Positions 8,575 to 16,582 of a DNA stretch of 64,000 nucleotides are shown here, piece after piece. Numbering within the stretch: the first letter of the stretch is position 1; every line of letters begins with the position of its first letter. The position numbers were made by a program, and so were the translations under genes. Origin of the DNA: Haloarcula nitratireducens (GTDB lineage: Archaea; Halobacteriota; Halobacteria; Halobacteriales; Haloarculaceae); assembly GCF_019599505.1 (NCBI RefSeq), contig NZ_RKLT01000001.1, forward strand, positions 992,001 to 1,056,000. The letters run 5' to 3'. Under the pieces are notes generated by a model. It was not told the origin of the DNA. It was given only the letters and a program-made list of their open reading frames with translations, and did no database searches.

Positions 8575-9531
8575 GTGCAGAGACTGGCTCGACTCGCGGG
8601 GTACGCGACGTTGCTCGTGACGCCTGCGGCGTTGCTCGGTCGGTCCATCGCCGTCCCGACCGATAGCTCGGTCGCGGTGCTCGGCCTCGGCGGCGGAGTC
8701 GCACTCGCCGGCGGTGTGGCCGCGGCCGTCGAGTACGACGACGCGCTCACCGGGTCGAAAACACCGACAGCCGAATATACGGACGCCACGAGCGTTGCCG
8801 TCGTCGCGGCCGCGGCCGCCGTGACGTCCCTCCTGAGCGTCGACGCCGGACTCGGACCGGTGGTCGCGTCGGCGCTGGTCGGAGCCGTCACCGGCGTCGG
8901 CGTCCCCGACGTCGATACCGCCGCTTACTGCGGGTCGTTCGTCGGGATGGCGTCGCCCGCGGTCTTCCCCGCGGTCGAGTTCGTCCTGCTCGCGGGGGCA
9001 CTCGCCGGTCTCGCGTTCGTCGCCGCGAAGGAGACGTTCGCCGGACTGGGCGGGAAGCTCGGCACGCTCGCCCTGTTCGGCTGTGTGACGACGGGACTGC
9101 TGCCCGGCGTCGCGTTCGGCCCCGGGGCGCCGCCGCAGTGGGGTAATCTAGCGTTCACGGTTCCGGTCGCTGTCGGCAGCGCCGTCCTCACTATCGCCCT
9201 GAGCGAGCGCCTCGACCTCGGCCCGGTGCTGGCCTCGTCGCTCGTCGGTCTCGCCGCCGGGCTCGTCGCTCCCGTCGCGTTTCCCGACGTCGGCGACCTC
9301 GTCGCGACCGTCGCGTTCTGTTCGTCGTTCGTCGGCATGTCGACGACCGAGCGAGTGGAGAGCGCGGGTGGAGCCGGACTCGCCGGCGCGCTCTGCGGCG
9401 TCGTCTTCGTCGCCGTCGCCCCCGCTTTCGGCGGGGCCGGCGGTAAACTGGGCACCGTCGCCTTCGTCGCCTGCCTCAGCGTCTTCGGTGCCGGCGAGCT
9501 CCGAAATGCTCTCGTCCCACACGCGCCGTAG
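8575..9531 (+). CDS. Multi-pass membrane protein with an internal duplication
   Basis: About 318 residues, Ala/Gly/Val-rich, roughly ten predicted membrane helices. GTG start at 8575; an in-frame TGA four bases upstream excludes longer versions. Two halves repeat the same motif order: VPDVDTAAYCGSFVGMA then GLGGKLGTLALF in the first, and FPDVGDLVATVAFCSSFVGM then GAGGKLGTVAFV in the second, about 120-130 residues apart. This indicates an ancient tandem duplication and possibly inverted-topology pseudo-symmetry, as in transporters. I do not recognise the family and infer transport or scaffold only from the topology. It is a single gene, convergent with the iron-domain protein downstream. Confidence 0.8.
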   Translation: MQRLARLAGYATLLVTPAALLGRSIAVPTDSSVAVLGLGGGVALAGGVAAAVEYDDALTGSKTPTAEYTDATSVAVVAAAAAVTSLLSVDAGLGPVVASALVGAVTGVGVPDVDTAAYCGSFVGMASPAVFPAVEFVLLAGALAGLAFVAAKETFAGLGGKLGTLALFGCVTTGLLPGVAFGPGAPPQWGNLAFTVPVAVGSAVLTIALSERLDLGPVLASSLVGLAAGLVAPVAFPDVGDLVATVAFCSSFVGMSTTERVESAGGAGLAGALCGVVFVAVAPAFGGAGGKLGTVAFVACLSVFGAGELRNALVPHAP

Positions 9532-9601
9532 CGACGGCGAGAGTCCGCTACGTCGCGGTGTACGCACCGTCGACGCCTCAGACCCATCGAGAACCGCCGT
9601 C

Positions 9602-10147
9602 TCAGTCCTGTCCGGCTTCCACGTCGATCTCCTCGAACGTAACTTCGGCAGTCTCGCCGAAGCGGTCGCCGTTCTGTTCGTCGTGGCGGTGGAACTCCGG
9701 CGGTTCGACGGTGACGTGCAGGTCGTAGGTCCCGCTCTCGGGCACCTCGACGTTCGACCCGTAGTGGTAGACGCCCGGGTGCCAGAGGAAGGATAGCTCG
9801 AAGGGGCCGTACGCCTCGCCGTCGCGTTCGAGCGTCGCGCTCACGTCGCAGTACGGGACGAACCGCTCGTCGCCGGCGTCGGCGACGACGACTTCGAGGT
9901 GGCAGTTCTCGTCGTCCGGTTCGACGAACTCGAACTCGCCCTCCCCGACGAGTTCGTACATCCCTTCGGCCTCCTCCTGTGCGTACCCGACGACGTACTC
10001 GCCGACCTCCTTCTTACCGCCGTCGTTGGCGACGGTGTTCGCCATGTACGCCACCGAGGTCTGGTAGGCCGCGCCCTCGGTCTTCGACTGTTGGATCTGG
10101 TTGCGGTCCACCTCGTCGCTCGGCTGTTTCTGCGGGTTGTCAGGCAT
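9602..10147 (-). CDS. Iron-transport domain protein, P19/Tp34-like (pfam10634 type)
   Basis: 181-residue acidic protein with the beta-sandwich pattern of the periplasmic P19/Tp34 Fe2+/Cu2+ binding family: conserved VPYCDVSATLERDG, then LSFLWHPGVYHYGSNVEVPESG, and ending TVEPPEFHRH with His ligands. In bacteria, P19 works beside an FTR1-type permease; no permease gene is adjacent here. The start at 10147 (MPDNPQKQPSDEV) gives no signal peptide or lipobox, unlike P19, so a cytosolic location or another export route is possible. The family call rests on recalled motif order and should be checked by profile search. Confidence 0.75.
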   Translation of the reverse strand: MPDNPQKQPSDEVDRNQIQQSKTEGAAYQTSVAYMANTVANDGGKKEVGEYVVGYAQEEAEGMYELVGEGEFEFVEPDDENCHLEVVVADAGDERFVPYCDVSATLERDGEAYGPFELSFLWHPGVYHYGSNVEVPESGTYDLHVTVEPPEFHRHDEQNGDRFGETAEVTFEEIDVEAGQD

Positions 10148-10184
10148 CGGGCCGGCGTACGGGTCTGGAATCCCTAACGGGCGT

Positions 10185-10194
10185 ACTTGCAAGT
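10185..10194. promoter_or_regulatory. Short palindrome upstream of the iron-domain gene
   Basis: ACTTGCAAGT is a perfect 10-base palindrome centred about 42 bases before the start codon at 10147. It could be an operator for the leftward gene. A palindrome this short can also arise by chance, so confidence is low. Confidence 0.3.
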
Positions 10195-10246
10195 GCAACA
10201 GGCGCTCAGTCGCGAGAATAGCGAATCGTCCGACGCGGGTCGAACG

Positions 10247-10927
10247 TCAGTACTCCCAGAGTCGGTCGATTCGGTCGGCGATCTCGTCGTGGTCCTCTCG
10301 GAGCGTCTCGACGTCGGTCTCGCCGGCGACGTTGACGACGTGGACCTCGCCGCGCCGGCCGCCGTAGACGTCCTGGAAGTCGTAGACGACGCCGACGACG
10401 TCCACCGCGTCGGGCACGTCGTCGCTCTCGCGGAGGAGTTCGACCTGTCGGTCGACGTTGTATTCGACGAGGTGATTGATCGCGTCCGCCCGGTCGAGGT
10501 CGTCGGGGAGCGCCTCGACGCCCGGTTCGAGATGGGGTTTCAGCAGGTCGAGGCAGTGTTCGATGCCCGCCGGTTCGTCCACGCCGTCGGTCAGGGCGTC
10601 GTAGGTGGCCGTCACCGCGCCACAGCCGGTGTGTCCGACGACGACCGCCGTCTCGGTGCCGGTGTGGACCAGCGGATAAAGCACGTCGCCCGAGACGACT
10701 TGCCCCGCCTCGGTCTGCTGGACGACGCGGTTGCCGATGTTGCCGCAGGTGAAGATGTGCCCGGGTTCCTCGTTGCCCCACATCTGGTCCTGCAGGACGC
10801 GGGAGTCGGAACAACAGACCGTGACGGCGTCGGGGGCCTGCCCGTCCTGTACGTCGTCGAAGCGGGCGTCGAACTCCTCGGCATGGCTCTCGTTCTGTGC
10901 GAGCAGGTCGATTACCGTCTCGTGCAT
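10247..10927 (-). CDS. Beta-class carbonic anhydrase
   Basis: Reversible hydration of CO2 to bicarbonate in the cytosol. The 226-residue protein has the beta-class zinc ligands: CSDSR (Cys39, Asp41, Arg43) and HTGC (His99, Cys102), plus the IGNRV region of the active site. The start at 10927 (MHETVIDLLAQN) matches the family N-terminus; the longer frame to 11008 is upstream promoter DNA. It is divergent from the nickel/cobalt permease gene, sharing a region of about 130 bases. Other metal-dependent roles cannot be excluded, but all catalytic residues are present. Confidence 0.95.
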   Translation of the reverse strand: MHETVIDLLAQNESHAEEFDARFDDVQDGQAPDAVTVCCSDSRVLQDQMWGNEEPGHIFTCGNIGNRVVQQTEAGQVVSGDVLYPLVHTGTETAVVVGHTGCGAVTATYDALTDGVDEPAGIEHCLDLLKPHLEPGVEALPDDLDRADAINHLVEYNVDRQVELLRESDDVPDAVDVVGVVYDFQDVYGGRRGEVHVVNVAGETDVETLREDHDEIADRIDRLWEY

Positions 10928-10963
10928 AGCGGGCAGTGCACGTCCGAGCAAGAAATTTCTTAC

Positions 10964-10995
10964 CGAATATGATCGAGCCGGCTGGACGAATATGA
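10964..10995. promoter_or_regulatory. Nine-base direct repeat between carbonic anhydrase and nickel permease genes
   Basis: The sequence cgaatatga occurs at 10964-10972 and 10987-10995, 23 bases apart (about two helical turns), in the divergent intergenic region. It may be part of the leftward promoter or a regulator site. The function is inferred from spacing only. Confidence 0.35.
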
Positions 10996-11056
10996 GGGAA
11001 CCCCCCACCGAGTATTAACAACCACTAAGAATGCGTCCGAGAATGCAGAGACACTG

Positions 11057-11929
11057 ATGTTGCACGGCGACGCCCTCGGGTTGCTCCTCGGCGCGGTGGC
11101 ACTCGGTGCAATCCACGGCATCGAACCGGGCCACGGCTGGCCCGTCGCGGCTTCCTACGCCCTCGACCAGTCGAACAAGTGGCTGTACGGGTTCGCCGCG
11201 AGCCTCCTCATCGGCGTCGGCCACCTCGTCAGCAGCATCGCCATGGTCGCCGTGTTCTTCTACGCCAAGTCCTACTTCGAGTTGACGCAGGTCAACGAAC
11301 CGCTGACGCTGGCCCCCGGCGTGGAAATCGGCGGCCCGGTGAGCATCGTCGCCGGCGTTCTCCTGATCGCGCTCGGCGTCCGCGAGTACGCGCACGGTCA
11401 CTCCCACGGACACGCAGCGGGCGGCGGTGACGGTCAACACGACCACGCTCACGGGAGCGGCGGCGAACACGGCCATCACGATAACCACACTCACAGTGAT
11501 AGTCACGACCACCGCACCGACCACGACCATACCCACGACCACCCCGCTGACCACCCCTCGGACGGTTTCGTTGCTCGACTGAAGGGCGCTCTCCCGTCCG
11601 TGGGCGGCCACTCCCACTCGCACGGCGAACTCGACGACGCCACCGACCGAGGAATGCTCGGCATCGCGTGGTTCGCCTTCCTCCTCGGGTTCGCCCACGA
11701 GGAGGAGTTCGAGATCATCGCGCTGTGTGCCGGGTCGACTCACTGCTTCGAGCTGATGAGCGCGTACGCGCTCACCGTTATCGTCGGCATCGTCGGCCTG
11801 ACGCTGCTGTTGCTCGCGGGCTACGAGCGCTTCGAGGAGACCGTCGAGTCCTACGCGGGCTATCTGCCGGTCTTCTCGGCCGTCGTCCTCGTCGGGATGG
11901 GGCTCGGATTCGTCGCCGGCCTGTTCTGA
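11057..11929 (+). CDS. Nickel/cobalt permease of the NicO/UreH type with a histidine-rich loop
   Basis: Membrane protein of 290 residues. The N-terminal half has AIHGIEPGHGWPVA, matching the HxxxPGH signature of the NicO/RcnA/UreH family, and the C-terminal half repeats it as LGFAHEEEFEIIALC. Between them (about 112-200) is a cytosolic or external loop with roughly thirty His residues interspersed with Asp, Gly and Ser (HGHSHGHAAGGG, HGHHDNHTHSDSHDH), a metal-sequestering region. Six to seven helices predicted. It is divergent from the carbonic anhydrase gene. No urease or hydrogenase genes lie nearby in the window, so the final metal client is unknown. Confidence 0.88.
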   Translation: MLHGDALGLLLGAVALGAIHGIEPGHGWPVAASYALDQSNKWLYGFAASLLIGVGHLVSSIAMVAVFFYAKSYFELTQVNEPLTLAPGVEIGGPVSIVAGVLLIALGVREYAHGHSHGHAAGGGDGQHDHAHGSGGEHGHHDNHTHSDSHDHRTDHDHTHDHPADHPSDGFVARLKGALPSVGGHSHSHGELDDATDRGMLGIAWFAFLLGFAHEEEFEIIALCAGSTHCFELMSAYALTVIVGIVGLTLLLLAGYERFEETVESYAGYLPVFSAVVLVGMGLGFVAGLF

Positions 11930-12118
11930 TCAGGCCGCGGCCGCGAGCCGATAGGTGTCGTAGCCGGCGTAGGAGACCATCGCCACGCTCGCCGCGATGG
12001 CCGCGAGACCGACGACCAGTCCGAGTCCCCAGTACGCCCAGATACCCGCCCCCAGCAACGCGCCGGCGAACAGAAAGAGGACGACGAGACGAGCCAGATA
12101 ACGGAGGTCCGGTTCCAT
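11930..12118 (-). CDS. Small two-helix membrane protein, 62 residues
   Basis: Hypothetical membrane protein starting MEPDLRYLARLVVLFLFAG. It has two hydrophobic helices (about 8-28 and 32-50) and a short C-terminus ending YDTYRLAAAA. The stop directly abuts the stop of the convergent nickel permease gene (11929/11930). An in-frame ATG at 12118 follows 68 bases after the DMT transporter gene stop, so it could belong to the same minus-strand transcript. I see no motif that indicates function. Confidence 0.7.
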   Translation of the reverse strand: MEPDLRYLARLVVLFLFAGALLGAGIWAYWGLGLVVGLAAIAASVAMVSYAGYDTYRLAAAA

Positions 12119-12186
12119 GCGGGACGCTTCGGGGTGAACCGGCAAATACGTTCGCCGACGTAGACTGGGAGACTCTCGACGCGCCG

Positions 12187-13125
12187 TCAGCGGCCGGGGA
12201 GCCAGCCGTCGAGACGGGCGAACACCGGCGAGAGCTCCGCCGCGAGCGCCCGCCGCTTGAGCAGGACGAACCCGAGGAAGATGACGAGGAAGCCGGCGAC
12301 GTCGAGCGGCGCGAGCGTCTCCTCCAGCGCCAGCCAGCCCGCGACAGCAGCGAATATCGGGGCGGCGTAGGAGACGAGGTTGATCTCGATAGCGCCGAGG
12401 CTGGCCAGTAAGTCGAAGTAGATGACGTAGCCGACGGCGCTGGCGAACACCGCGAGATACAGGAGCGCGGCGACGCCGACGGCGGAGAACTCCGCCTGGG
12501 CGAGCGACTCGCCAGGGAGGGAGAGACTGATGGCGTGGAGCAAGACCGCGCCGAACGCGTTCGACCACGCGACCATGCCTTCCGAGGAGATGCCGCCGTC
12601 GAGGCGCTGGACGAGGACGCTTCCCAGCGCGACGGACGCCGCCGCGAGCAGGACGAACGCCGGCGCGATAGCCTCGGCACCGAGCACGTTCGCGGGGTCC
12701 GGGCGGGCGACGAGGACGACGCCGACGAAGCCGAGCGCGAGACCGCACGTCCCGAGCAGCGACAGCCGCTCCCCGGGGAGAAAGAGCCGGGAGAACACCG
12801 TCGAGAGGATGGGACTCATCCCGACGAGGATGGCCGCGACGCCGCTCGTGACGCCGGTCTCGCCGACGAACAGGAAGGCGTTGTACAGCGCGATGATGAG
12901 CGTCCCCTCGACCAGCAGCGTGAGCCAGTCCGCGCGGGTGCGAGGGAGCCAGTAGTCGCTGGTCGTCGCGGCGTACGCGAGCATCAACGCGCCGGCGACG
13001 TCGTACCGGATCGCCGCGAAGAGGACCGGCGGGAACGCGTCGAGACCCGCCTTGATCGCCATGAACGACGTCCCCCAGAGTGCCGCCAGCAGAACGAACA
13101 GCGCGGCCGATCGGCGGTCGCTCAT
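12187..13125 (-). CDS. EamA/DMT-family transporter
   Basis: Predicted inner-membrane permease of the drug/metabolite transporter superfamily, 312 residues, ten helices in two EamA repeats. The first half has LLAALWGTSFMAIKAGLD, the usual start of EamA domain 1. The second has the matching end of EamA 2 with LEETLAPLDVAGFLVIFLG. The substrate (metabolite efflux or uptake) cannot be told. It is the last of a run of minus-strand genes with small gaps: SurE, flippase-like protein, this permease. Confidence 0.92.
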   Translation of the reverse strand: MSDRRSAALFVLLAALWGTSFMAIKAGLDAFPPVLFAAIRYDVAGALMLAYAATTSDYWLPRTRADWLTLLVEGTLIIALYNAFLFVGETGVTSGVAAILVGMSPILSTVFSRLFLPGERLSLLGTCGLALGFVGVVLVARPDPANVLGAEAIAPAFVLLAAASVALGSVLVQRLDGGISSEGMVAWSNAFGAVLLHAISLSLPGESLAQAEFSAVGVAALLYLAVFASAVGYVIYFDLLASLGAIEINLVSYAAPIFAAVAGWLALEETLAPLDVAGFLVIFLGFVLLKRRALAAELSPVFARLDGWLPGR

Positions 13126-13189
13126 ATCCGACGATGCCGCGGCAGGTGGATAACGGTGGCCATCGGCGGGCGTCGGCGGCGAGCCGCGG

Positions 13190-14236
13190 TCACTCCAGCG
13201 CCCGCCAGACCGTGACCGAGAGGTACAGCGAGGCCGCCCCGCCGACGGCGACGACGAGCCAGTAGGTCGCGAGTCGGAAGACGACGACGCCGGCCGCGGC
13301 CAGTTCCGGCGGGACGCCGGCGACGACGAGCGCCCCGGTGAGCCCGACCTCCGTGGTCCCCAGGCCGCCCGGCGTCGGCAGGAACCCGAGGACGCCGGCC
13401 GCGGGGACGAGGAACAGCGCGAGTCCGAGCGAGACGGAGACCTCGACGGCCGCGAGGCCGAACAGCAGCGCCGACGAGAACGCGAGCCAGCCGAAGAGCG
13501 CGAACGCGCTGGCGACGGCGAGGCGGCGGGAGTCGCTCGTGGCGGTGCCGAACCGGTCGAGGAAGGTGGCGACGCCGTCGGCGACCCGGTCGGGTTCGAG
13601 CGCCGTGGCGACCCGCGCCGAGACGCGGCCGACCGTCCCTCTGACGACGGCGGCGACGCGTTCGACGAGCGCCGCGACGGTCTGCTGGTGGTAGGCCACG
13701 ACGGTCCCGCTGACCAGTAGCGTGAGGACGACGACAGTCAGCAGGCCGAAGACGAACGGTCCACCGAACGCGACCGGCGGGTCGAGGAGCAGCGCCGACA
13801 GTCCGATCGCCGTCCCGCCCAGCGAGCCGGCGAAGATCAGGAGTTCGCTGGCCGCGACCGCGCCGAACAGGTCGCGGAAGCGCCCGTCGCTGTTCTCCGA
13901 GAGGACGTAGGCGATGATGGCCGACCCGCCCGCGTTCCCCAGCGGGAGCACCAGTTTGCCGAACGTCCCCGACAGGTAACAGAGCTGCACGAGGCGTCTG
14001 GAGAGCGAGGCGTCGGTGCCGCGCAGGATCGTCGCCGTCGCCGTGCCCCAGCACAGTTGCGCGCCGACCGCCGCGATAGCCGCGAGGGCGACGAAAGCGT
14101 GGTCGGCCGCGGCGAGCGCCGAGAGCATCCGGTCGGTGTCGACGGAGAGGAACAGCAACGAGAGCAGGAGGACGGCGGCGAGCGCCCCCACGAGTAGACG
14201 GTAGGAGCTCTCCCGTGCCGTCGCCGTCGTCGCCAT
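13190..14236 (-). CDS. Flippase-like protein, lysylphosphatidylglycerol synthase TM/UPF0104 family
   Basis: Polytopic membrane protein of 348 residues, about eight helices. It has the family hallmarks LCYLSGTFGKLVLPLGNAGG in the middle and GFLPTPGGLGTTEVGL near the C-terminus, the paired glycine-rich motifs of the MprF flippase-like domain (also called UPF0104). No catalytic GNAT-like synthase domain is attached, so a lipid-moving role is more likely than aminoacyl-lipid synthesis. Encoded 32 bases after the SurE gene and 64 before the DMT permease gene, probably cotranscribed. Confidence 0.9.
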   Translation of the reverse strand: MATTATARESSYRLLVGALAAVLLLSLLFLSVDTDRMLSALAAADHAFVALAAIAAVGAQLCWGTATATILRGTDASLSRRLVQLCYLSGTFGKLVLPLGNAGGSAIIAYVLSENSDGRFRDLFGAVAASELLIFAGSLGGTAIGLSALLLDPPVAFGGPFVFGLLTVVVLTLLVSGTVVAYHQQTVAALVERVAAVVRGTVGRVSARVATALEPDRVADGVATFLDRFGTATSDSRRLAVASAFALFGWLAFSSALLFGLAAVEVSVSLGLALFLVPAAGVLGFLPTPGGLGTTEVGLTGALVVAGVPPELAAAGVVVFRLATYWLVVAVGGAASLYLSVTVWRALE

Positions 14237-14268
14237 TGCGTCGTGTTCGACCGTCGTCGCGTATCAAT

Positions 14269-15066
14269 CTACGGGCCGGCGGCCGGGTCGTACGTCTCGG
14301 CGAGGGCGTCGAGCGACTCGTGGTGCTCGGTGGTGTGGGGCGCGGTCAGCGGCGAGACGCTGACCTTCCCGTCGACGACGGCCCGGCGGTCGCTCCCCTC
14401 GGGGTCGGGGATGTCGCCCTCGGCCATTCGCTCCCATATCCGGTCGTGGAGCGTCACGGCGTCGCCGTCGCGGACGGCCCCCATCTCGTACACCCGCGAG
14501 GGCTGTGTCACCTCGAGCTCCGCCGGTCCCCACTCGGCGACGGGCGCGTTGACGTTGAGGTAGTCGCACTGCTCGAAGACGCCCGCCTCGAAGGCGTGGT
14601 CGGCGAGATACGACGTCGCGCGGACGGCCTCGGCGTAGCTGTCGCCGTCGGCTTCGATGTCGGCGAAGGCGGTGTCGTCGCGAACCGGGATGTACATCGA
14701 GACGGCGATCGCCGGCACCTCGAAGAACGTCGCTTCGACGGCGGCGCTGACGGTTCCCGAGCGCCCGAGGACGTACGCCCCGAGGTTCGCGCCGCGGTTA
14801 CAGCCGGCGACCACGAGGTCAGTCTCGGGCACCAGCGCCTCCAGCCCGGCGACGACGCAGTCCGTCGGCGTCCCCTCGACGACGTAGCCCAGTTCGTGCT
14901 CTCGAACCGAGACCTCGTGGGAGATGGCGCGGCCGACGGCGCTCTGGTCGTCCGCCGGCGCGACCACCGTCACGTCGCCGACCGCGTCGAGCCCGTCGTA
15001 GACGGCCCGCAAGCCGGCGCTCTCGATGCCGTCGTCGTTCGTCAGCAGGATGGTCGGCTCGTCCAT
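14269..15066 (-). CDS. surE: 5'/3'-nucleotidase SurE
   Basis: Metal-dependent phosphatase acting on nucleoside monophosphates. The 265-residue protein opens MDEPTILLTNDDGIES, where N10, D11 and D12 bind the divalent metal. It continues with VVAPADDQSAVGRAIS (conserved Ser) and VVAGCNRGANLG (metal-binding Asn), and the length is normal. The start at 15066 places the catalytic strand at residue 5, as in all SurE proteins; the frame stays open further upstream only because of high G+C. A gap of about 95 bases separates it from the methyltransferase gene upstream. Confidence 0.95.
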   Translation of the reverse strand: MDEPTILLTNDDGIESAGLRAVYDGLDAVGDVTVVAPADDQSAVGRAISHEVSVREHELGYVVEGTPTDCVVAGLEALVPETDLVVAGCNRGANLGAYVLGRSGTVSAAVEATFFEVPAIAVSMYIPVRDDTAFADIEADGDSYAEAVRATSYLADHAFEAGVFEQCDYLNVNAPVAEWGPAELEVTQPSRVYEMGAVRDGDAVTLHDRIWERMAEGDIPDPEGSDRRAVVDGKVSVSPLTAPHTTEHHESLDALAETYDPAAGP

Positions 15067-15160
15067 ACGGCGTCTGGGGCGGTCTGTGAGAAAAACCCCT
15101 TGCCTATCGCGCTCGCGGTTCCGAGGGCCCGCCGTCACCTCGTTCCACCCGGCCCCTCTC

Positions 15161-16582
15161 CTACCGCGCTCTATCAACCGTCGTCTCGCCGTCGACGACG
15201 ACGTTGTACGCCTCCTCATCGTCGTTCCAGAGGACGAGCGCGTTCTGCAGCGAGAGCAGGTCGCCGTAGTCGGCCTCTCGGAGGTCGTCGTTCAACAGCG
15301 ACGGCTCGGTGACGACGGCGAAGTGATCGACCTCCTGACTGCCGTCGCCCAGCAGGTACAGCGGGTTCGAGTCGCCCTCCGAGAGGTCGTGGCTGAGCTT
15401 GATCCCCAGCAGGTTCACCCGGCCGGTGACGTAGTTCTCGGCGTCAGACATCGGGGCGTGCGTGCCCCGGTCGGGAGTCAGCTCGATGGCCCGCCGGTCG
15501 TCCTTCCGGAGGACGCTGTAGGCGTACTGAACGTCGACGTTGACGAACTCGCCGGTGCCGCCCGCGGCGTCGTCGAGGCGCTGCTGCATCGACGGCGCCT
15601 CGATGTCCGGTTTCCGGTCGAACGACCAGCACTCGCCCTCGGGGGACTGGTGGGGCCAGAGGCGAATCGTCGGCGCGTAGACCGTCGCGGGTCCGTCGTC
15701 GGCGACGGCCCGCTCGATCTCGCGCAGCCCCGTCGCGGTGTTCCGGTCGGCCGGTTCTAGCGCCACTATCGTCCCGTCCTCGGCGAGCGCGTCGAAGTAC
15801 CGCTCGACGACGGCGACCGGGTCGGACAGTTCGTTGAGGACGTTGCCGAACAGCACGAGGTCGAACGGGTCCTCGCCCGTCTCGGCCTCGATATCGAAGT
15901 CCTCCGCCGTCTCTCGGTGGACGGTGACGTCGACGTTCTGCCCGGCGTCTGAAAGGAGCGTTTCGAGCACGTCTGCCGCGGCGCTCGGTTCGACGGCGTG
16001 GTACTCGACGAGGGCCTCGTCGGGCAGCAGGTCGAGCAGGCCGAGCGCCGGGCCGCCGACGCCCGCGCCCACGTCGAGGACGCGGAGCTGCGACGGGAGC
16101 AGGCCCTCGGCCAGCAGGTCCGCGAGGACGTACTGCGCGACGGCGTAGTAATCCGGCAGGTGGTAGATAGCGTAGCCGTGAGCCGTCAGGTCGTCGTACT
16201 CGACGGCGGCGCGGTCGAGGTATCGCTCCTTGACCTCGCGGATGCGCTCGCGGAGTCGGTCGCCGCTCTCGCCGTGCGCCCAGTCGTCGCCGTAGGCGTC
16301 CGCGAGCATCGACTCGACGCGGCGTTCGTACTCGTCGGGGAAGCGCTCGACGCCGTGGAACGGTCCCGCCGGCGAGAGCGGCCCCTCGGGGGCGGGGACG
16401 AACGTGCCGTCGTCTTCTTCGACGATGGCGAGGTCGACCGCCTCCTCGCGAAGGACCTGTTTGACGACCGCGGGATGTGGCTGTCCCTCGACGTACTCGA
16501 AGATCTCCTCGGGGTCCAGCGGGCGGACGTTTCGGAGGTACTGGGCGTTCTCGCGTATCTGCTGGCGCGTCTCGGGGTTCAT
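15161..16582 (-). CDS. Rsm22-like class I methyltransferase
   Basis: Predicted SAM-dependent methyltransferase of 473 residues, similar to the Rsm22 small-ribosomal-subunit family found in haloarchaea and mitochondria. After a helical N-terminal part (1-160), the SAM-binding motif I is VLDVGAGVGGPALGLL, followed by the acidic VEYHAVEPS. LVLFGNVLNELSD is the Rsm22-type motif. The last 60-70 residues (VTGRVNLLGIKLSHD onward) form an extra beta-rich domain. Its ATG overlaps the tyrA stop by four bases (16579-16582), so translation is coupled to prephenate dehydrogenase, an odd pairing kept in many haloarchaea. The target RNA or protein is not shown by the sequence. Confidence 0.85.
   Translation of the reverse strand: MNPETRQQIRENAQYLRNVRPLDPEEIFEYVEGQPHPAVVKQVLREEAVDLAIVEEDDGTFVPAPEGPLSPAGPFHGVERFPDEYERRVESMLADAYGDDWAHGESGDRLRERIREVKERYLDRAAVEYDDLTAHGYAIYHLPDYYAVAQYVLADLLAEGLLPSQLRVLDVGAGVGGPALGLLDLLPDEALVEYHAVEPSAAADVLETLLSDAGQNVDVTVHRETAEDFDIEAETGEDPFDLVLFGNVLNELSDPVAVVERYFDALAEDGTIVALEPADRNTATGLREIERAVADDGPATVYAPTIRLWPHQSPEGECWSFDRKPDIEAPSMQQRLDDAAGGTGEFVNVDVQYAYSVLRKDDRRAIELTPDRGTHAPMSDAENYVTGRVNLLGIKLSHDLSEGDSNPLYLLGDGSQEVDHFAVVTEPSLLNDDLREADYGDLLSLQNALVLWNDDEEAYNVVVDGETTVDRAR

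Noticed and set aside
8424..8891. Minus-strand open frame of about 155 residues opposite the duplicated membrane protein
   Set aside because: Low-complexity Ala/Thr/Ser content and no motif; the plus-strand gene explains the region.
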